A stretch of 64,000 bases of DNA from positions 26,007,882 through 26,071,881 of the forward strand of contig CM060342.1 in NCBI GenBank assembly GCA_030674155.1, written 5' to 3'. A program made the position numbers and the translations under genes. The stretch is from Stramonita haemastoma. Its lineage: Eukaryota > Mollusca > Gastropoda > Neogastropoda > Muricidae. Below are positions 42,264 through 55,925 of the stretch, piece by piece. The notes under the pieces were generated by a model. That model worked only from the letters and a program-made list of their open reading frames with translations. It was not told the DNA's origin and searched no databases. Numbering within the stretch: the stretch's first letter is position 1; each line of letters opens with the position of its first letter.

Positions 42264-42295
42264 GAAGGGGGGGGGGGGGGGGGGGGGGGGGGGGG
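42264..42295 (+). repeat. Poly-G run of about 29 bases
   Basis: One of the longest homopolymers in the window; poly-C in the minus-strand transcript. Confidence 0.95.
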
Positions 42296-44084
42296 AATTA
42301 TGGTAACAAGCATGCTCAAAATAAAATAACAGCAATTCAAGTTTGACACAAACCTTTTAAGCTAGTTTTTCACACAAAAAGGGGAGGATGTGGGGTAGAG
42401 TTGTCTTGAGTCTGCAAACTTATAAAAAAAAAAAAAAATTACATAAATATAAATTAATCACAAAGAAAAATGTAAACTTCATCTTGAAAACCTGTCTTCA
42501 ACATTTAGCAATTTTTTTTTTTTAAGGTGATTTCAGTGGACTAAAAAAATAGATTTAAATCCACAAGAACTTACAAACAAAGCATACTTTATCAAAAGAA
42601 AAAAAAAAGAAAAAAAAAAAGTTCAAAATCACTATATGAGCTAGATTGATATATATCCATATCAACCACCACAAGCATACACAAAATTCTACCAAAAAGA
42701 GAAAAATAGCTTTCAATGATATAATACTAATACAAATATGAAAGGGGGGACAGCAGAAGAACAGCTCACTAAAGAACCAAGAAAATTCACTCAAACTTAG
42801 ATGGCAAAATCTACCCACAAAGTGTGATATCACTTTGAACAATATCATAACTTTTCAGCATGAACACCCATCATGGCAGCCCCCTGTGTACGACGCACTC
42901 AATACACAGAACAGAGATGTCAGTCATTAAGTAACTGCTTCTTCCTTTACATACTTGTTTTGCTATGATTTTGTTAATACCATAACATATTAAACCATCC
43001 TCCGTTAAATGTAAAAATAAAAATAAAAAATAAAAAGTTCAAAATTTTCTTCTTTTTTTCTTTTAAAAATCTACAAGAACTCTGAACTTTCTCAAAATCA
43101 ATCATTAGCAAAAAACAAAAAAAAAAAAAAACACCCTCCAAAAACCCAATCAAAATAAAATAAGAAAAGGCATCATCAATGTGAAGATAAGAAACATACC
43201 CCTATCACTGCTTTGTAAGCATCCCTCATTTTTTAATTCAACAATACAATTAAAAAATGCTTTAAAAAAAATAATTTACCCCCCCCCCCCCCCCCCAACC
43301 TGACAACACAATATTACATAAATGAAAAGGCAAACATTGTTTTAAATAGGGCAAAAAAGCCCCAAACCCCTGCAACATTTTTTGGATATTACTGTGCCAT
43401 TTTCATATTTGCAATTGGTCAAAATTAATTATTTCTTGTACCACTTGACTGAGAGTACACAACATCTCATTCGTCCACACTTGTTCTGCATAAGATGTGT
43501 TCACCTCGCGTCACTACAAGCAAAGGCACCTGAATAAAAGAAATCTTCCCCGTTCTAGGTGTTTACATTTTCAAATTAAAAGTTCTCATTATTATACTAC
43601 CCTTATGCTTAACTGGCCTTCCAAAATTCATAATGCAATACAGCTGAAATTCTCCCCCTGATTATACAGTATGCAGACCACCTAATAATAAGCCAATACA
43701 AAACAACAACCATCACCAAAAACAGAAGCAAAGACAACGAATAACAACAAAAAAAATTTTTTAAGACAATGGAACAAAAACTAAAATAAATGAAAGGAGA
43801 CAAAAAAGTGAGAAAAACAAACAGGAAAGAGGACCCTTATGTTACCCAAATCTTCTTCAAACAAGACATGAAAAAAGTTTCAAAATCTAAAACGATCCTA
43901 AAAAAAAAAAATAATAAAAAATAATAATTAAAAAAGTACTGCTCTCTCTTCCTTCTAAGCTTCTTGAAGCTAGAAGCTTGTTTTTGAAAGGCAAGAACTT
44001 TTTCAACAGGAATTGCTAATGCATTCACCACCTACCTACCCCTTAACAGTCCACACAGCTCAAACATCACCACAACAGATGAAA

Positions 44085-44580
44085 CATGACAATGGTTGAA
44101 GCATCATGACAATAGCTGAAACATGAAAACAGCCAAACAGCTGAAATATGACAATGACTGATAACATGAAAACAGCCAAAACATGATTACATCCGCAACA
44201 TGATTACAGCTGCAACATGATTACAGCTGCAACATGATTACAGCTGAAACATGAAATACAGCTGCAACATGATTACAGCTGCAACATGATTACAGCTGCA
44301 ACATGATTACAGCTGCAACATGAATACAGCCAAAACATGATTACAGCCAAAACATGATTACAGCCAAAACATGAATACAGCCAAAACATGATTACATCCG
44401 CAACATGATTACAGCTGCAACATGATTACAGCTGAAACATGAATACAGCCAAAACATGATTACATACGCAACATGATTACAGCCAAAACATGATTACAGC
44501 CAAAACATGATTACAGCTGAAACATGAAAACAGCTGAAACATGAAAACAGCCAAAACATGATTACAGCCAAAACATGCAC
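44085..44580 (-). repeat. Minisatellite, 17-18 base unit, about 25 copies
   Basis: Units are ACATGATTACAGCTGCA or ACATGATTACAGCCAAA with two or three alternating variants. The array is about 500 bases with no spacers. Confidence 0.96.
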
Positions 44581-46878
44581 TGTAAGGATTTCAGAACAAG
44601 TCATGACCAAAGCGAACATGTGGACATCAGCGAACAAGCTCATACAGGCCTGGCCATAAAGACGCCACACCTAAACACACTCACTGTACACTCTCAAGTC
44701 CTCATCCAGGGTTAATTAATAATGATGATGAAATCCCCATTAATTTCCAAACAAGCCACTCATCCAGCCAGTCAGGATACTTTGCCAACACGATGATTCT
44801 TCATGAAAACTCAACATTAAAAAAAAAATTCACAAATTGACTATTTAAAAAAAATAATAAAATGTTAATGGGCATTTCACCTTCTCACAGACAAAACTGC
44901 AAAACGAAACAACCCCCCCCCCCCCCAAAAAAAAAGGAAGAGACATACATGCCAAAACAAGCAAAAAAAATCATGGTGAACATTGTAGTGTCCACAAGAG
45001 GTCAGTGGAAAATCCATCTAAATCATGTACACCTTGAAGAGAAATGAAACAAAAACCACTGTACATTTTTTTCACTTGAACGACTGCATCCTGATGTCTT
45101 GTCTGTCTCCACACCCTCTCACACAACACAGCTGCTTCAAAACAAAAAATTTACGCATAATTCTGACCCCAAACAGCTGAAACAGAAACACCTTCTAGAA
45201 AACGGAGAGAAAAAAAGAAGAAAAGATGCATAATGTGTGCATCAAAACTTATGCATACTCAACTATGCATGAATTTTTTCTTCATGCTCAACTACCCAAA
45301 TACCTAGTTTCTTTTTTTTTTCTCAAAGAATATTATCAAAAGTAGAAATAATCAATTTGCTGACATCTTGGAAAGGATATAAGTGCATCCATCAAGAAGC
45401 AAAAAATCTCAGGTATTTATTTCACACTTTTTCAGAAAAAAACACCAGTTTGTACCCTTCCTTCCTTCCTTAGCAAGCTTTCTTCCCTGGACAAGGGAAC
45501 TGTCATTTTAAGCCACAACACACACCTGAACTATTTCCAAAACACTAACTAACCAGAAAAAACTGCACACCTTTGCAGCGTATTATGTCTCACTCATTTT
45601 AACACACACATACTTACACACACACACACACACACACACAACACACCATAAAATCAAAGGAAGAAAAAAAAAAACCACCTGCAAATGATGCTGACCTGTG
45701 ATATCAAGAACATTGCCATGATGATATGCTCAGCACTGATTGATGGGTAGTGGGGGGAGGGGGGAGGGGAATAGATAAGCCAACACACGGCATATCATCA
45801 TTGACAATACTGGCTGACCTCAGTTCAAAATGCTTGGCCACACAGACACGTTCAAAGGATGACTGACAACATAACACACACACACCTTTAAGAAAAAAAC
45901 TAAAAAATACAACCAAAAAATGCATAGATCTGGAATGAAACTGAGCAGCAGATCAAACATTTGCGGCCCCCACAGAGAGAGAGAGAGGGGGGGGGGAGGG
46001 GGCTGTGGTTGCAAGGTGTAAGTAAGTAAGTAAGGTATACAGGCTTGTTCCAAGTCAACAGTGTCTTTGTACACGACAACGTTATCCTGCATCGTATAAC
46101 AATATTATCAGGGTCTTGCTTATACTGGCCTAGGGAGTAAGTTCGTTGTGTGTGTGGCAACAGGACACACCATGCATACACGACCACTGCCGCAATTGCG
46201 TCGCTTCATACTGGCAATGTCTTGGGGTAGTAGTATGGGGGCACAAGGGTTGATTCTCCACCTCCAACAGCGATAGTATTTTGAGCAGTGCCGCTTTTTA
46301 TCTTTTTTTTTTTTTTTTTTTTTTACAGTAACTTGTGTGCCTTTTCCACCTTTTATTTAAATAACTGTTCATACACACACACATAAAAAAAAAAAAAAAA
46401 GAATCTGATAGGAAAAAAAACGTTCACAAAACAGAGAAGATGGACTCGTCTGATAAGTACTGCCACATGAATGCTCTTTCTTTCTCACTCTCTTATTTTG
46501 TCAGTGAACCTCTGCTCTCCTCACACACACACACAAATGTCAATTCTACACACACACTGAAAAACTTCAATATACAATCACTGTCATGATACAGATATCT
46601 TTTTTTTGTTGCTGTTGTATTTGTTTTTGGATTAATTAAATAACATAATTAGTCATAAAAAAACCTATGAATACATCAACTTGGGTTAATTTCTATGGAA
46701 ATCAAATAGAAAAGATTCTATGTTAAAAAAAAAAAATACACAAGCAACACACACACACACACACAACTACTGAATTTGCTCAATAACAAGATCTATAGTT
46801 TGTCCCATTTGAAATTGCATTTCTTCAACATAATCATTCACAAACAAACAAACAAACCCCCTCCCCACCAGCAAGAAT

Positions 46879-46879
<1 letters not shown>

Positions 46880-46939
<60 letters not shown>

Positions 46940-46975
46940 CACACACACACACACACACACCACACAAACACAACT
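46880..46975. repeat. AC microsatellite
   Basis: About 90 bases of (AC)n. Confidence 0.96.
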
Positions 46976-47903
46976 CGATAGTTAATAAACTACAGCCACA
47001 AAGATTTTAAGTTCTAGAAATTTCTGTCTTTACAATGAAAAAAAAAATCATGAAGATTCAAGGGCAAGGAAGCAAGTATACACACAAACACAAGAACCAT
47101 ATTCCCTTTTTCCTCATTTTTCACTCACTATTTTGCATGACCATGACATACGGTGATGCCAATTTTTTTTTTCTTTTAAGTTTTATGTACAAAGGCATCG
47201 GTTATACAAAAATAACACACTCCATATAGCTTCTTAACAATGACGCAGAGGTACATAACACATCAAATATTTATCTGCACTCTCAGATTGGATACATTAC
47301 ATATCATTATGTACAAACACAGCATAGAAATACAGTAATATGCCTACTCACACACCCTGTCCACATTATAATTTTGTTTCCACTATCGTTCACTTCAAGC
47401 ATTGTTCGATTTTCTTTTCAGACAATCACGACAAAAACCAAGACTCATTGTTTTCATGTATAGTCAGGTTTGCAGTGGATCACAAATTCCTAAAATTACT
47501 GTTTTTTTCATACTTTCTGTTGTATGACTAAACATTCACAAAGTCAAGTTTTAGAGTGGGTATCTATCAGACTGACGGAAGGCAGAAACTGTGCCAGGGA
47601 GGAAAGTACAGGACAGCAGACCTTCACCAACGAACACAACTTCCAGAAACTCTTTCGGTCCTAAGCTTCTCCTCACTGTAGCAAGAAGCGGATAGCAGAG
47701 GGTCTTCACTGAAGACATCCCTTCTGCAAAACTTTTGCCCCAGAACTTACAGGACAGTGATGGAGAGCAAGTTTTCGCAGAAAAAATCTTTTCTGATAAG
47801 CACTTTGGACTGAAACTTTTTTTTTATGCTACCCTTAAATGAATCTTAACACTCACTGTGTTCTGGTGGTCTTTTTTTTCTTTTTTTTTTTTTTTAAAGA
47901 TCT

Positions 47904-47938
<35 letters not shown>

Positions 47939-49437
47939 ACACACACACCAACACACTTGCATATTTAATTTTGTGTTACAAAAGATTTCAGGTGTTTTTT
48001 TCTTCAGACCCTGTTAAAACTTGATTTGAATTGTACCCAATGAATCTGTGCACCATCTCCAACTATCAGCTAAATCTACCGATTATAAATGGTTGAAAAA
48101 ACACCGTTTTGGAAAGGAAAATAAATGCTTTGTAAGCATTTTTTTGGTTGTTCATTCATAAGCATAAAAAACATTTGTTTATCCAACATGTCATTCTCTC
48201 TCAAGGCAAAGTGAACATACATGCAAACACTCATGATAGATAAACTTTGTAACATTAACAATCATAAAATCTCTTGATATAGCCATCAATTATCAACTGT
48301 CTTTAAGGTGGGAAGAGTAGGGGGAAAAAAATCAACATTTTCAAAATTCTCCTTACACAATCCCACTTACAGTCTGCACACACACACACATCTATAAACA
48401 AACATGGTGATTGATATATAATAATATAATATAATATAACCACATTTCATTTCAGTAGCAAAACTGCTAGCTGGGATGACTTGACTTTTAACAGCACAAC
48501 CACTGCTCTCTAACAGTGTACTGCCATCTCTAACTTCACGCAGGATAAGAACTCCACTCTTTTCAAGGCCAGAGGTTCACAACAAGCCTGAGATATTATG
48601 GAAAAAAAAAAAAACAACAGCGCTTACAATCTAAGCAGGTTAGAACGCCCACACCAGATGGTACTGAACTGTGTTAGGATAAACTGAAGTATTGCACACG
48701 ACCATTTAAAAACAGCTCCCCAGCTTAAACTTTCCACTGTGAGTCTAAGGAGAGGGGAAGGGAGGGGAGGGTGGTGGATTGAGATGATCAAGTTCTTTAA
48801 CCTCAAAGGTCTTTTTTTTTTTTTTTTAAACTGACCGTAAGTAGTCACTGGTTACCTTTTTCAAACATAACCCTGATGTCTGTTCTGCATGAAAACCTTA
48901 ACCACCTATATCTTATAGGAATCAGAAGCAAAAGTCATAATAAATATATCGACACTGAAACGCTTAAATAGCAAGCTCTTCTTCATGATTTTAATTTACA
49001 TATCGACAATACATCAAAATACAAACATGAAACAAACATGAACTGCAGACCAACCACTGAGTATAAATAGTACTGTGCTGGTTTACTTTAAATACATAAC
49101 GCTGAAAGCACAACAAAATCATTTAGGTTTGACTGGTCCAAACGGAAATCTCCCTGCCCACACTCTGCGGATTAAACTTCAGTTATAATTTTCACTCCAC
49201 TGACACAGGTAACAACTAAAAAACATGTCCACGCTAGGTTTAGCAGGCCCTGGCTATCTCATTAAGTTTACTAACCACTTCAACTGGGTGGGAGTTTTTT
49301 TGCACATTTTTGAAAACTAATAATCATAATGGCTCATTAGAGGCGAACTGAAGCGCTAACTGATCTCGTTCTGTTGCATGACCCTCTGATTTTCAACAAC
49401 TGAAAGTAAACTTAGTCAAACTGAACAAAAAAGTAAC

Positions 49438-49765
49438 GTGGTCAGAGCATCCATTTGAAGGCATGGGTCTGAGTCGCCCTGCAGTTTTCTGGAGTTTACC
49501 CTCCAGAATTAACTTGGATTCTGATGCCATTCCGTGGCAGGTTCTTTGGATGAGACTCACTCCAAACTGAAGTCCTGTGTGCCAATGAATGCACGCGTAA
49601 CATTATACACACATTTATGTACACGACAATCAACTTTCCAGGGGGTACGGCCAGCGAAGGCCAGTGGTAGGAATAACAAGAACATACCTAGCATGCAATC
49701 TGAAACACAGACGTATGGGCTCCACCATGTTCCACTTCTCGTAATAGACACACAGTCTGAAAGTG
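49438..49765 (+). repeat. Old SINE-A copy with internal divergence
   Basis: Recognisable by GTGGTCAGAGCATC, TTCTTTGGATGAGACT, AAGTCCTGTGTGCCAATG and, at the far end, TTCCACTTCTCGTAATAG. The middle is unrelated or heavily mutated. Confidence 0.5.
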
Positions 49766-50074
49766 TCAGAGTGACACCTCACTGACTCCACAGAGTCAAG
49801 AAAGATTACTCAGTCAAGTTGACCTCTGAAGTTGGGGTTACCTGCACTGCCGACATAACCGACCACAGCTCTTTTTTATTTTTTTCTCTTCTGCACCTGA
49901 GCTCACATCAAAGCTTCTGATCTTTTTTTTTTCTTTTTTTTTTTTTTTTTTTTTTTTTGGGGGGGGGGGGGGGGACTAAATAAATAAATCTCTAAACAAA
50001 CAAACAAAGACATAACCAATAAATAAATGTGCTTGCAGTTCAAGGATACACCAACCTATTTATTTATTTATTTG

Positions 50075-50335
50075 TTTATTTTTTTATTTCAAGGATAATG
50101 GAATAGGCACTCATGTGCTTTTTTTTTACATCCAGTATTTATTTGTTTAATTATTTGTTTATTTATTTATTCATTCATTATTTTATTTCAAGGATAATGG
50201 AATAATCACTCATGTGCTTTTTTTTTTTACATCCAGTCCCCTTGTGTATGCAAATTCTGTCAATTCTGTCATCCATTCCCATCGTCACACAATGGCCTAC
50301 TCTTCCGAAAGGCGAGGGGTGGGGTAAACTGGGAA
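50075..50335 (-). repeat. SINE-A 3' half with duplicated tail, reverse
   Basis: The tail segment (TTTATTTCAAGGATAATGGA, then CACTCATGTGCTTTTTTTT) occurs twice (about 50084-50140 and 50180-50235). The body CCATCGTCACACAATGGCCT follows only the second. Confidence 0.82.
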
Positions 50336-50699
50336 GATGCACACACAGGGTCAGACTCAAAATTCTACATTTTTACAAACAAAAGTAACAAAAAGGAGTG
50401 GGAAGGGGAACGGTGGGTGGGCATGACAATTCATTATTTTTTTTATAAAGTACCAATACTAGACTGGCCTGGTCATACATATTCCATGGGCAACAATTTT
50501 TATACCACTCCCCTCAACCCCCCTCCCCTACCCCTCAAATAATAAAAAGATTAATCATACAGTATACAGCTCATGATCATGAAAAAGCAGTCTTCCATTT
50601 TTCTGTACAAAGATTTAAAGAAAAAAAAAAAAAAAAAAAAGGAAAAAATCCAAACACACACCCACACCCACACAGAGAATTTTACAAAAACATCACACA

Positions 50700-50701
<2 letters not shown>

Positions 50702-50760
<59 letters not shown>
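50702..50760. repeat. CT microsatellite
   Basis: About 55 bases of (CT)n. Confidence 0.96.
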
Positions 50761-50762
<2 letters not shown>

Positions 50763-51289
50763 CAGCTTGGGACCATGGGTAAATCTCTACTCTACGTACG
50801 TCGCAACAACAACAGTAGCAGTAGTAGTTGGAAAAATCTTCACCGTGTTGTCCACACATGTGAGCATATATATATAATATTATATATATATATCATATTA
50901 TTCACATCACCTAATTGGCACTAGTGGTCTCCTACTCACTCCTCTTCCTCCACATAGGTGCGCTAAATTCAAGACAACACATCATGCTCACTGAGATCAA
51001 TATAATGAGCATTGGCTGTATGATATATAGACACATAGTTCAGCAGGCTGGTTTGGCACTGAGTCAACCATGAACGCACCAACGAACGCGCCAACGAACC
51101 AACGTTGGTGGTGAGGGTGGTGGGTGGTGGTGGTGATCCCTGGTTGAGATGGAAGCCAGTGCAGGCACTAGTTTGATAAATAAATAAGTTAACGTCACCC
51201 TGCGTGTTGGTTCAGGGGTGGGGGAGGAGGAGGGGGGAGGTAGTGGCCCCCAACAGTTGATATATTTGCTGTCCGCCCTCGGTCAGCTT

Positions 51290-51495
51290 TGGGCAGGCTG
51301 GCTAACACAGACTGGCTAACACAGACCTGGCTGAACACAGGCTGGTTAACACAGGCTGTTAACACAGACCTTGCTAACACAGACTGGCTAGCTCCAACCT
51401 GGGTAACACAGGCTGGCTAACTCCGACCTGGCTAACTCAGGCTAGTTAACACAGACTGGCCATCTCAGACCTGGCTAAAACAGGCCGACTAAGTG
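51290..51495 (+). repeat. Minisatellite, about 14-16 base unit
   Basis: Repeated GGCTGGCTAACACAGAC-type units with Ser/Thr-codon-like CTAACACAG and CTAACTCCG variants, about 13 copies. Confidence 0.92.
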
Positions 51496-51532
51496 AGCGA
51501 GGTATTTCCAGTCCAATTAACACAGTACAAAC

Positions 51533-51537
<5 letters not shown>

Positions 51538-51596
<59 letters not shown>

Positions 51597-51797
51597 CACA
51601 CACGCATATGCTCATCAATGAGTTGGCGAGTGACACAGCATCAATCCAAAGTAGTGATCTTGAAAAATATAAACTGATCCTACAGTAATGTCACTTGAGT
51701 TACTGGATGTAAGCATTATATGCACTCTGCAATAAAGTTGTTGCAAGGTTTCAAACTCAGAGACTGACTATGTACATTGATGTGAACTCACTCTCAT

Positions 51798-51867
<70 letters not shown>
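51538..51867. repeat. Two AC microsatellites
   Basis: (AC)n at 51538-51600 and 51800-51866. Confidence 0.95.
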
Positions 51868-51869
<2 letters not shown>

Positions 51870-52827
51870 ACCAGAACCACTATTTCCTGAATCTAAAATC
51901 TGCGATTAATCACTTCATTCTTCTTTCAAGTTCATAATTGTGTATCGTCTATTATGAAAATAATATAATGATAATCAATGAATCGCCACGATTAAAACCC
52001 TAACAACATCACAGATATTGACTGACTGACTAAACACTTTGTCTCCTCAGATGTATGTATGATTCACATTCATTGTTACTCATTTTTTTCAAACATGCGT
52101 TACTTTCATCCTTGGGTGATCTGTTCGCTTCAGTAAGCAGAGTGGCTGTGTATTACTGACAAAAGTTTGGGATGGTTTGAAATACACACGAAAATGAATT
52201 CACGAATCAATATTCATCAGTACACCTTCACGTCACCTTTCTATGATGTTGATCAAAAGTAAAATAACTGAAAATTTTCTTCGTCAATTATCAAACTTAT
52301 TCTCTCTTCCCTCTCTTCCAAGTATTCGTCTCTCATCATTTACAACCGTTACTGACATAAAACTCTTCATCGTATTTCTTTACGTCTCTCTTTTTTTTCA
52401 ACCAGTTCACTAGATAGCAATGCTTTAGTTCAGCTGCAAACCAGAAAAAAAAAATGTCTAGTCTTCTGTTCCTACTTTTTTTCCCCCTCAGTTTGTTCTT
52501 TAAAAAAAATTAAAAATCACTTATCTTTGATTGGTTCTTACTTCTGGAGAAAAAAACAAAGAAAATTCTGACAGACAGCAGAAACCATTTAATTTTCAAA
52601 CTATTGAATAAAATTTAAGACTGTTCTTTTATTCTTCACGGATGTGTCATACAAAACAGCCTTGTCCTTTATTTCAATCCTACGTACATAATAAACGCAC
52701 TAAGAACATTGTTTAAATGACAATTTAAAAAATAAAAATGTCATGTTGGTGTGAGTTTTTTTATGCTGTTTTGTTTGATGTTCTTTTTTCCAGAGAACTT
52801 AGGTACACACAAGCACGCATGCGCGTG

Positions 52828-52961
<134 letters not shown>

Positions 52962-53057
52962 GACACACAGGTGTAACTGTAACAGCTTGGTTGTGGCATC
53001 TGACACAGTCAGTCATCATAATCTTCTTTCCCTGAACAGTTGGCTGCCGAAGACTTC

Positions 53058-53165
53058 TGCCAAAATATTCATGATTCTACAGCACTACACTTTTGAAAAT
53101 ATTCATGATTCTACAGCATACACTTTTGAAAATATTCATGATTCTACAGCATTACACTTTTGAAA
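53058..53165 (+). repeat. Three-copy tandem, about 35-base unit
   Basis: AAAATATTCATGATTCTACA, then GCAxTACACTTTTG, three times with single-base differences. Confidence 0.95.
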
Positions 53166-53301
53166 GCACACACATAGATCTACACAAACAAATTCCTTCA
53201 TAAGGAAAGAGCACACATCTATTTCAAAACTTTTTTTTGAGCACGCACACAAGTACACAAGTACACACACACACTTTTTGTGAAGAGACATAAAATTGAA
53301 G

Positions 53302-53302
<1 letters not shown>

Positions 53303-53362
<60 letters not shown>

Positions 53363-53372
53363 CACACACACA
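53303..53372. repeat. AC microsatellite
   Basis: About 65 bases of (AC)n. Confidence 0.95.
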
Positions 53373-54074
53373 GATGTAGTTTACATTCTGTTCAGTTAAG
53401 AAAATCACTGTAAAAATTTGTTTCCCAGAGCGGATTAAATTTCTACACTCTTCTCCACCTTATATCCACAGACCCTACTGCCATATACCAACTTTTCCTG
53501 GAGTGTCACTCTTCGCAACCAACTTCCTCTCCTCTTCATTACATAACAAAGCATGAAGACCGTCAGCAAATAAATTTACACTGATGATATTAAATACAAT
53601 GACAAAGCTGTTTTACACATCCACTCCACAAATTGCATTTACATTTGCAGTTATTTTACAAAACGATTCTTCCCTCTCTCGCTCTCTCTTAATATCAAAT
53701 GTTCACAAAAATTCCTGCATGATCAGTGGGGGGTTGGTTTTTTTTCACAGCATTTTTAGATATCTATCTGACTCGAGTGTTGTTTTTTTTTTTAATTCAT
53801 TCCTGTACCATGATACATCAATTTTCCATCTTTCTAAACTTTCAATATGAAATGTTTATATAAGAACTGGTCACATTTTTTCTCTCATACCACACCAACA
53901 GACCTGACCACACATGAAAAAGTATACATGGGGGAAAAAAACATTTTGCATCAAACTCACACCTCCCATTTCAAAACTTGGTGGCTGGGGGATTTTTTTT
54001 CCCCCTCATGTTGTCCTCTTTTTGGCCTTGACTGAGGTTGCAATCATCCCTGAATGACCGCTTGTAAAAACAGG

Positions 54075-54159
<85 letters not shown>

Positions 54160-54160
54160 C
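54075..54160. repeat. AC microsatellite
   Basis: About 85 bases of (AC)n. Confidence 0.96.
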
Positions 54161-54999
54161 ACAAAAGCTTTTTCCATTTCTGTTTAAAAGCATCAGCTTT
54201 AAAGAAACCATTTTTCCCCCACCACATGATTTTGTTGTTTTGGTCCACCTGTCTAAACCACCCAGCATTTTGTTTCATGCAGGATGATTCAGAGGATTTT
54301 TAGGGGGGGGAAGGGGAATTTTTTTTTTTTGCTGTGGTAATTTTATACCTCCCGACCACTTTGAGAGAGGGGGTGGTGGGGGGGATGATTTTTCTTTTTG
54401 GCATAGAACTGATGCGTCCTTTTCCGTGAGAAGACACATCCTGTGCATTGGTCAAAGTCAGAATAAAGCGCCGTTTGTGGCAGGAGAGGAATCAGTCACT
54501 GGGAACATGGTGTTCCTCCACACGAAACGACCACACTCCTACGTTCCCACCTCAGACATCCTTGCTTCTCCCTCTCTCTTCTCCTGCACAGAAGACCTTG
54601 CTTCAGCCTCCACACAGTTCATCATCATCGTCGTCATCATCGTTCGTCCTTCATCGCTGTGTCTCCACTCTCCTTCCCCTCCCCTCTAAAGTCTTCTCCT
54701 GTCCTCAACACTAACCCCCTCCTTCTCTCTCTCTCTCCCTCCTCATCTCTCTCTCCCTCCTCTCTCTCTCTCCCTCCTCCTCTCTCTCTCTCTCCGTCTC
54801 TGTCTACACAAGACGGAGAACAGCCAAAGTCTTTCCTCAACAATCTGTGCACACGGCTCAGAACCAACCATTATCAGTCTTCCAGTCACTTTTTTTTTTC
54901 TTCCTTTTCCGACACATGAGCTAACTACCGCCCGGCAAAACCGTTCCCATCGGAGATCAAGGTAGGCGACCCCTCAACACAGGCAGCCACCAAAGAGGT

Positions 55000-55650
55000 C
55001 ACCGCACGCAGCAGCACGACGGGGGAAGCGCGCACTGTGCGCGCACTCACATGTACACACACGCACGCATACACACACACACACGTTAAGTGCGGCGCTG
55101 TCGAGTCACTGGCCGTTGCTCTTACCACCACCATCAGCAGAACCAGCAACCATCACCAGCAAAAAAACCAGGAGCCAAAAGGGATGGCGGGACAGGCTTG
55201 TAGGCAACAGTGTGAGCCAAGTGGAGTCAGTCCTGTGGTAGTAGTGGAGTGTAGCGAAAGAGGGGCACAAAGCACCAGCCGCGTGGCGCGATGGTGTCTT
55301 AACTCACTCACTGCCATACATGGGGCGAGGGCGGCAGTTCTGAGGGCATGGCCACCTGAGAGCTGCAAAGACCAGACCAAGGGGAAAGGTCATCAAAGAT
55401 GGAGGAGGGGCAAGGTCAACAACAGTCTTTTAGAGTCCGGGACGAAGAAAGAGAAGAAGGTAGGTGTGTGTGCGCAGGTGGGGAGGTGGGTGGGGTGGTG
55501 GGGGGTAACCCAGTCAGCGGCCGGAAGGGACCGAGGGCCCCAAGGGAGCGGCCAGCTGACCGTAGCCCACCGGCCCCAGAAGGCTAGATGTACTACGGCT
55601 CCTGACGCCACTGCACAAATAGATAGCAACACACACCGTCACCGCTCGCT
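55000..55650. other. GC-rich island, function unknown
   Basis: Markedly richer in G+C and CpG than its AT-rich surroundings. It carries a 217-codon open frame on + and shorter ones on -, none recognisable or splice-flanked. It could be an unrecognised exon, a promoter/CpG-type element or an old repeat. Confidence 0.4.
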
Positions 55651-55664
55651 GGCTGTCGCCCACC

Positions 55665-55925
55665 TCCACATCAGCAATGCTCTCCCCTAGTCCATTTAGT
55701 GTCTATCAGCAATGCTCTCCCCTAGTTGATTTACTATCTATCAGCAATGCTCTCCCCTTGTAAACTCCGCACCAGCAATACTCTCTCCTTGTACAACTTG
55801 GTATTTGCTATGCTCTCCAGTAGTAAATTCAGTATCAGTAATGCCCTCCCTTAGCAAACTCTCAAATGCTCTCCCCTCGACAACTTGGTATCGGCAATAC
55901 TCTCCCTTTGTGAAGGCAATGCTAC
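55665..55925 (+). repeat. Minisatellite, about 35-base unit, seven copies
   Basis: Units centre on CAGCAATGCTCTCCCCTAGT followed by a variable AT-rich part. Divergence rises to the right. Confidence 0.92.

Noticed and set aside
44085..44580. Regular short repeats resembling a CRISPR array
   Set aside because: Units are contiguous without unique spacers, in animal DNA; it is a minisatellite.
55037..55690. 217-codon + strand open frame in the GC-rich island
   Set aside because: No recognisable motif, the start lies in CA-repeat sequence, and frames on both strands are equally open; kept only as an unexplained GC-rich island.
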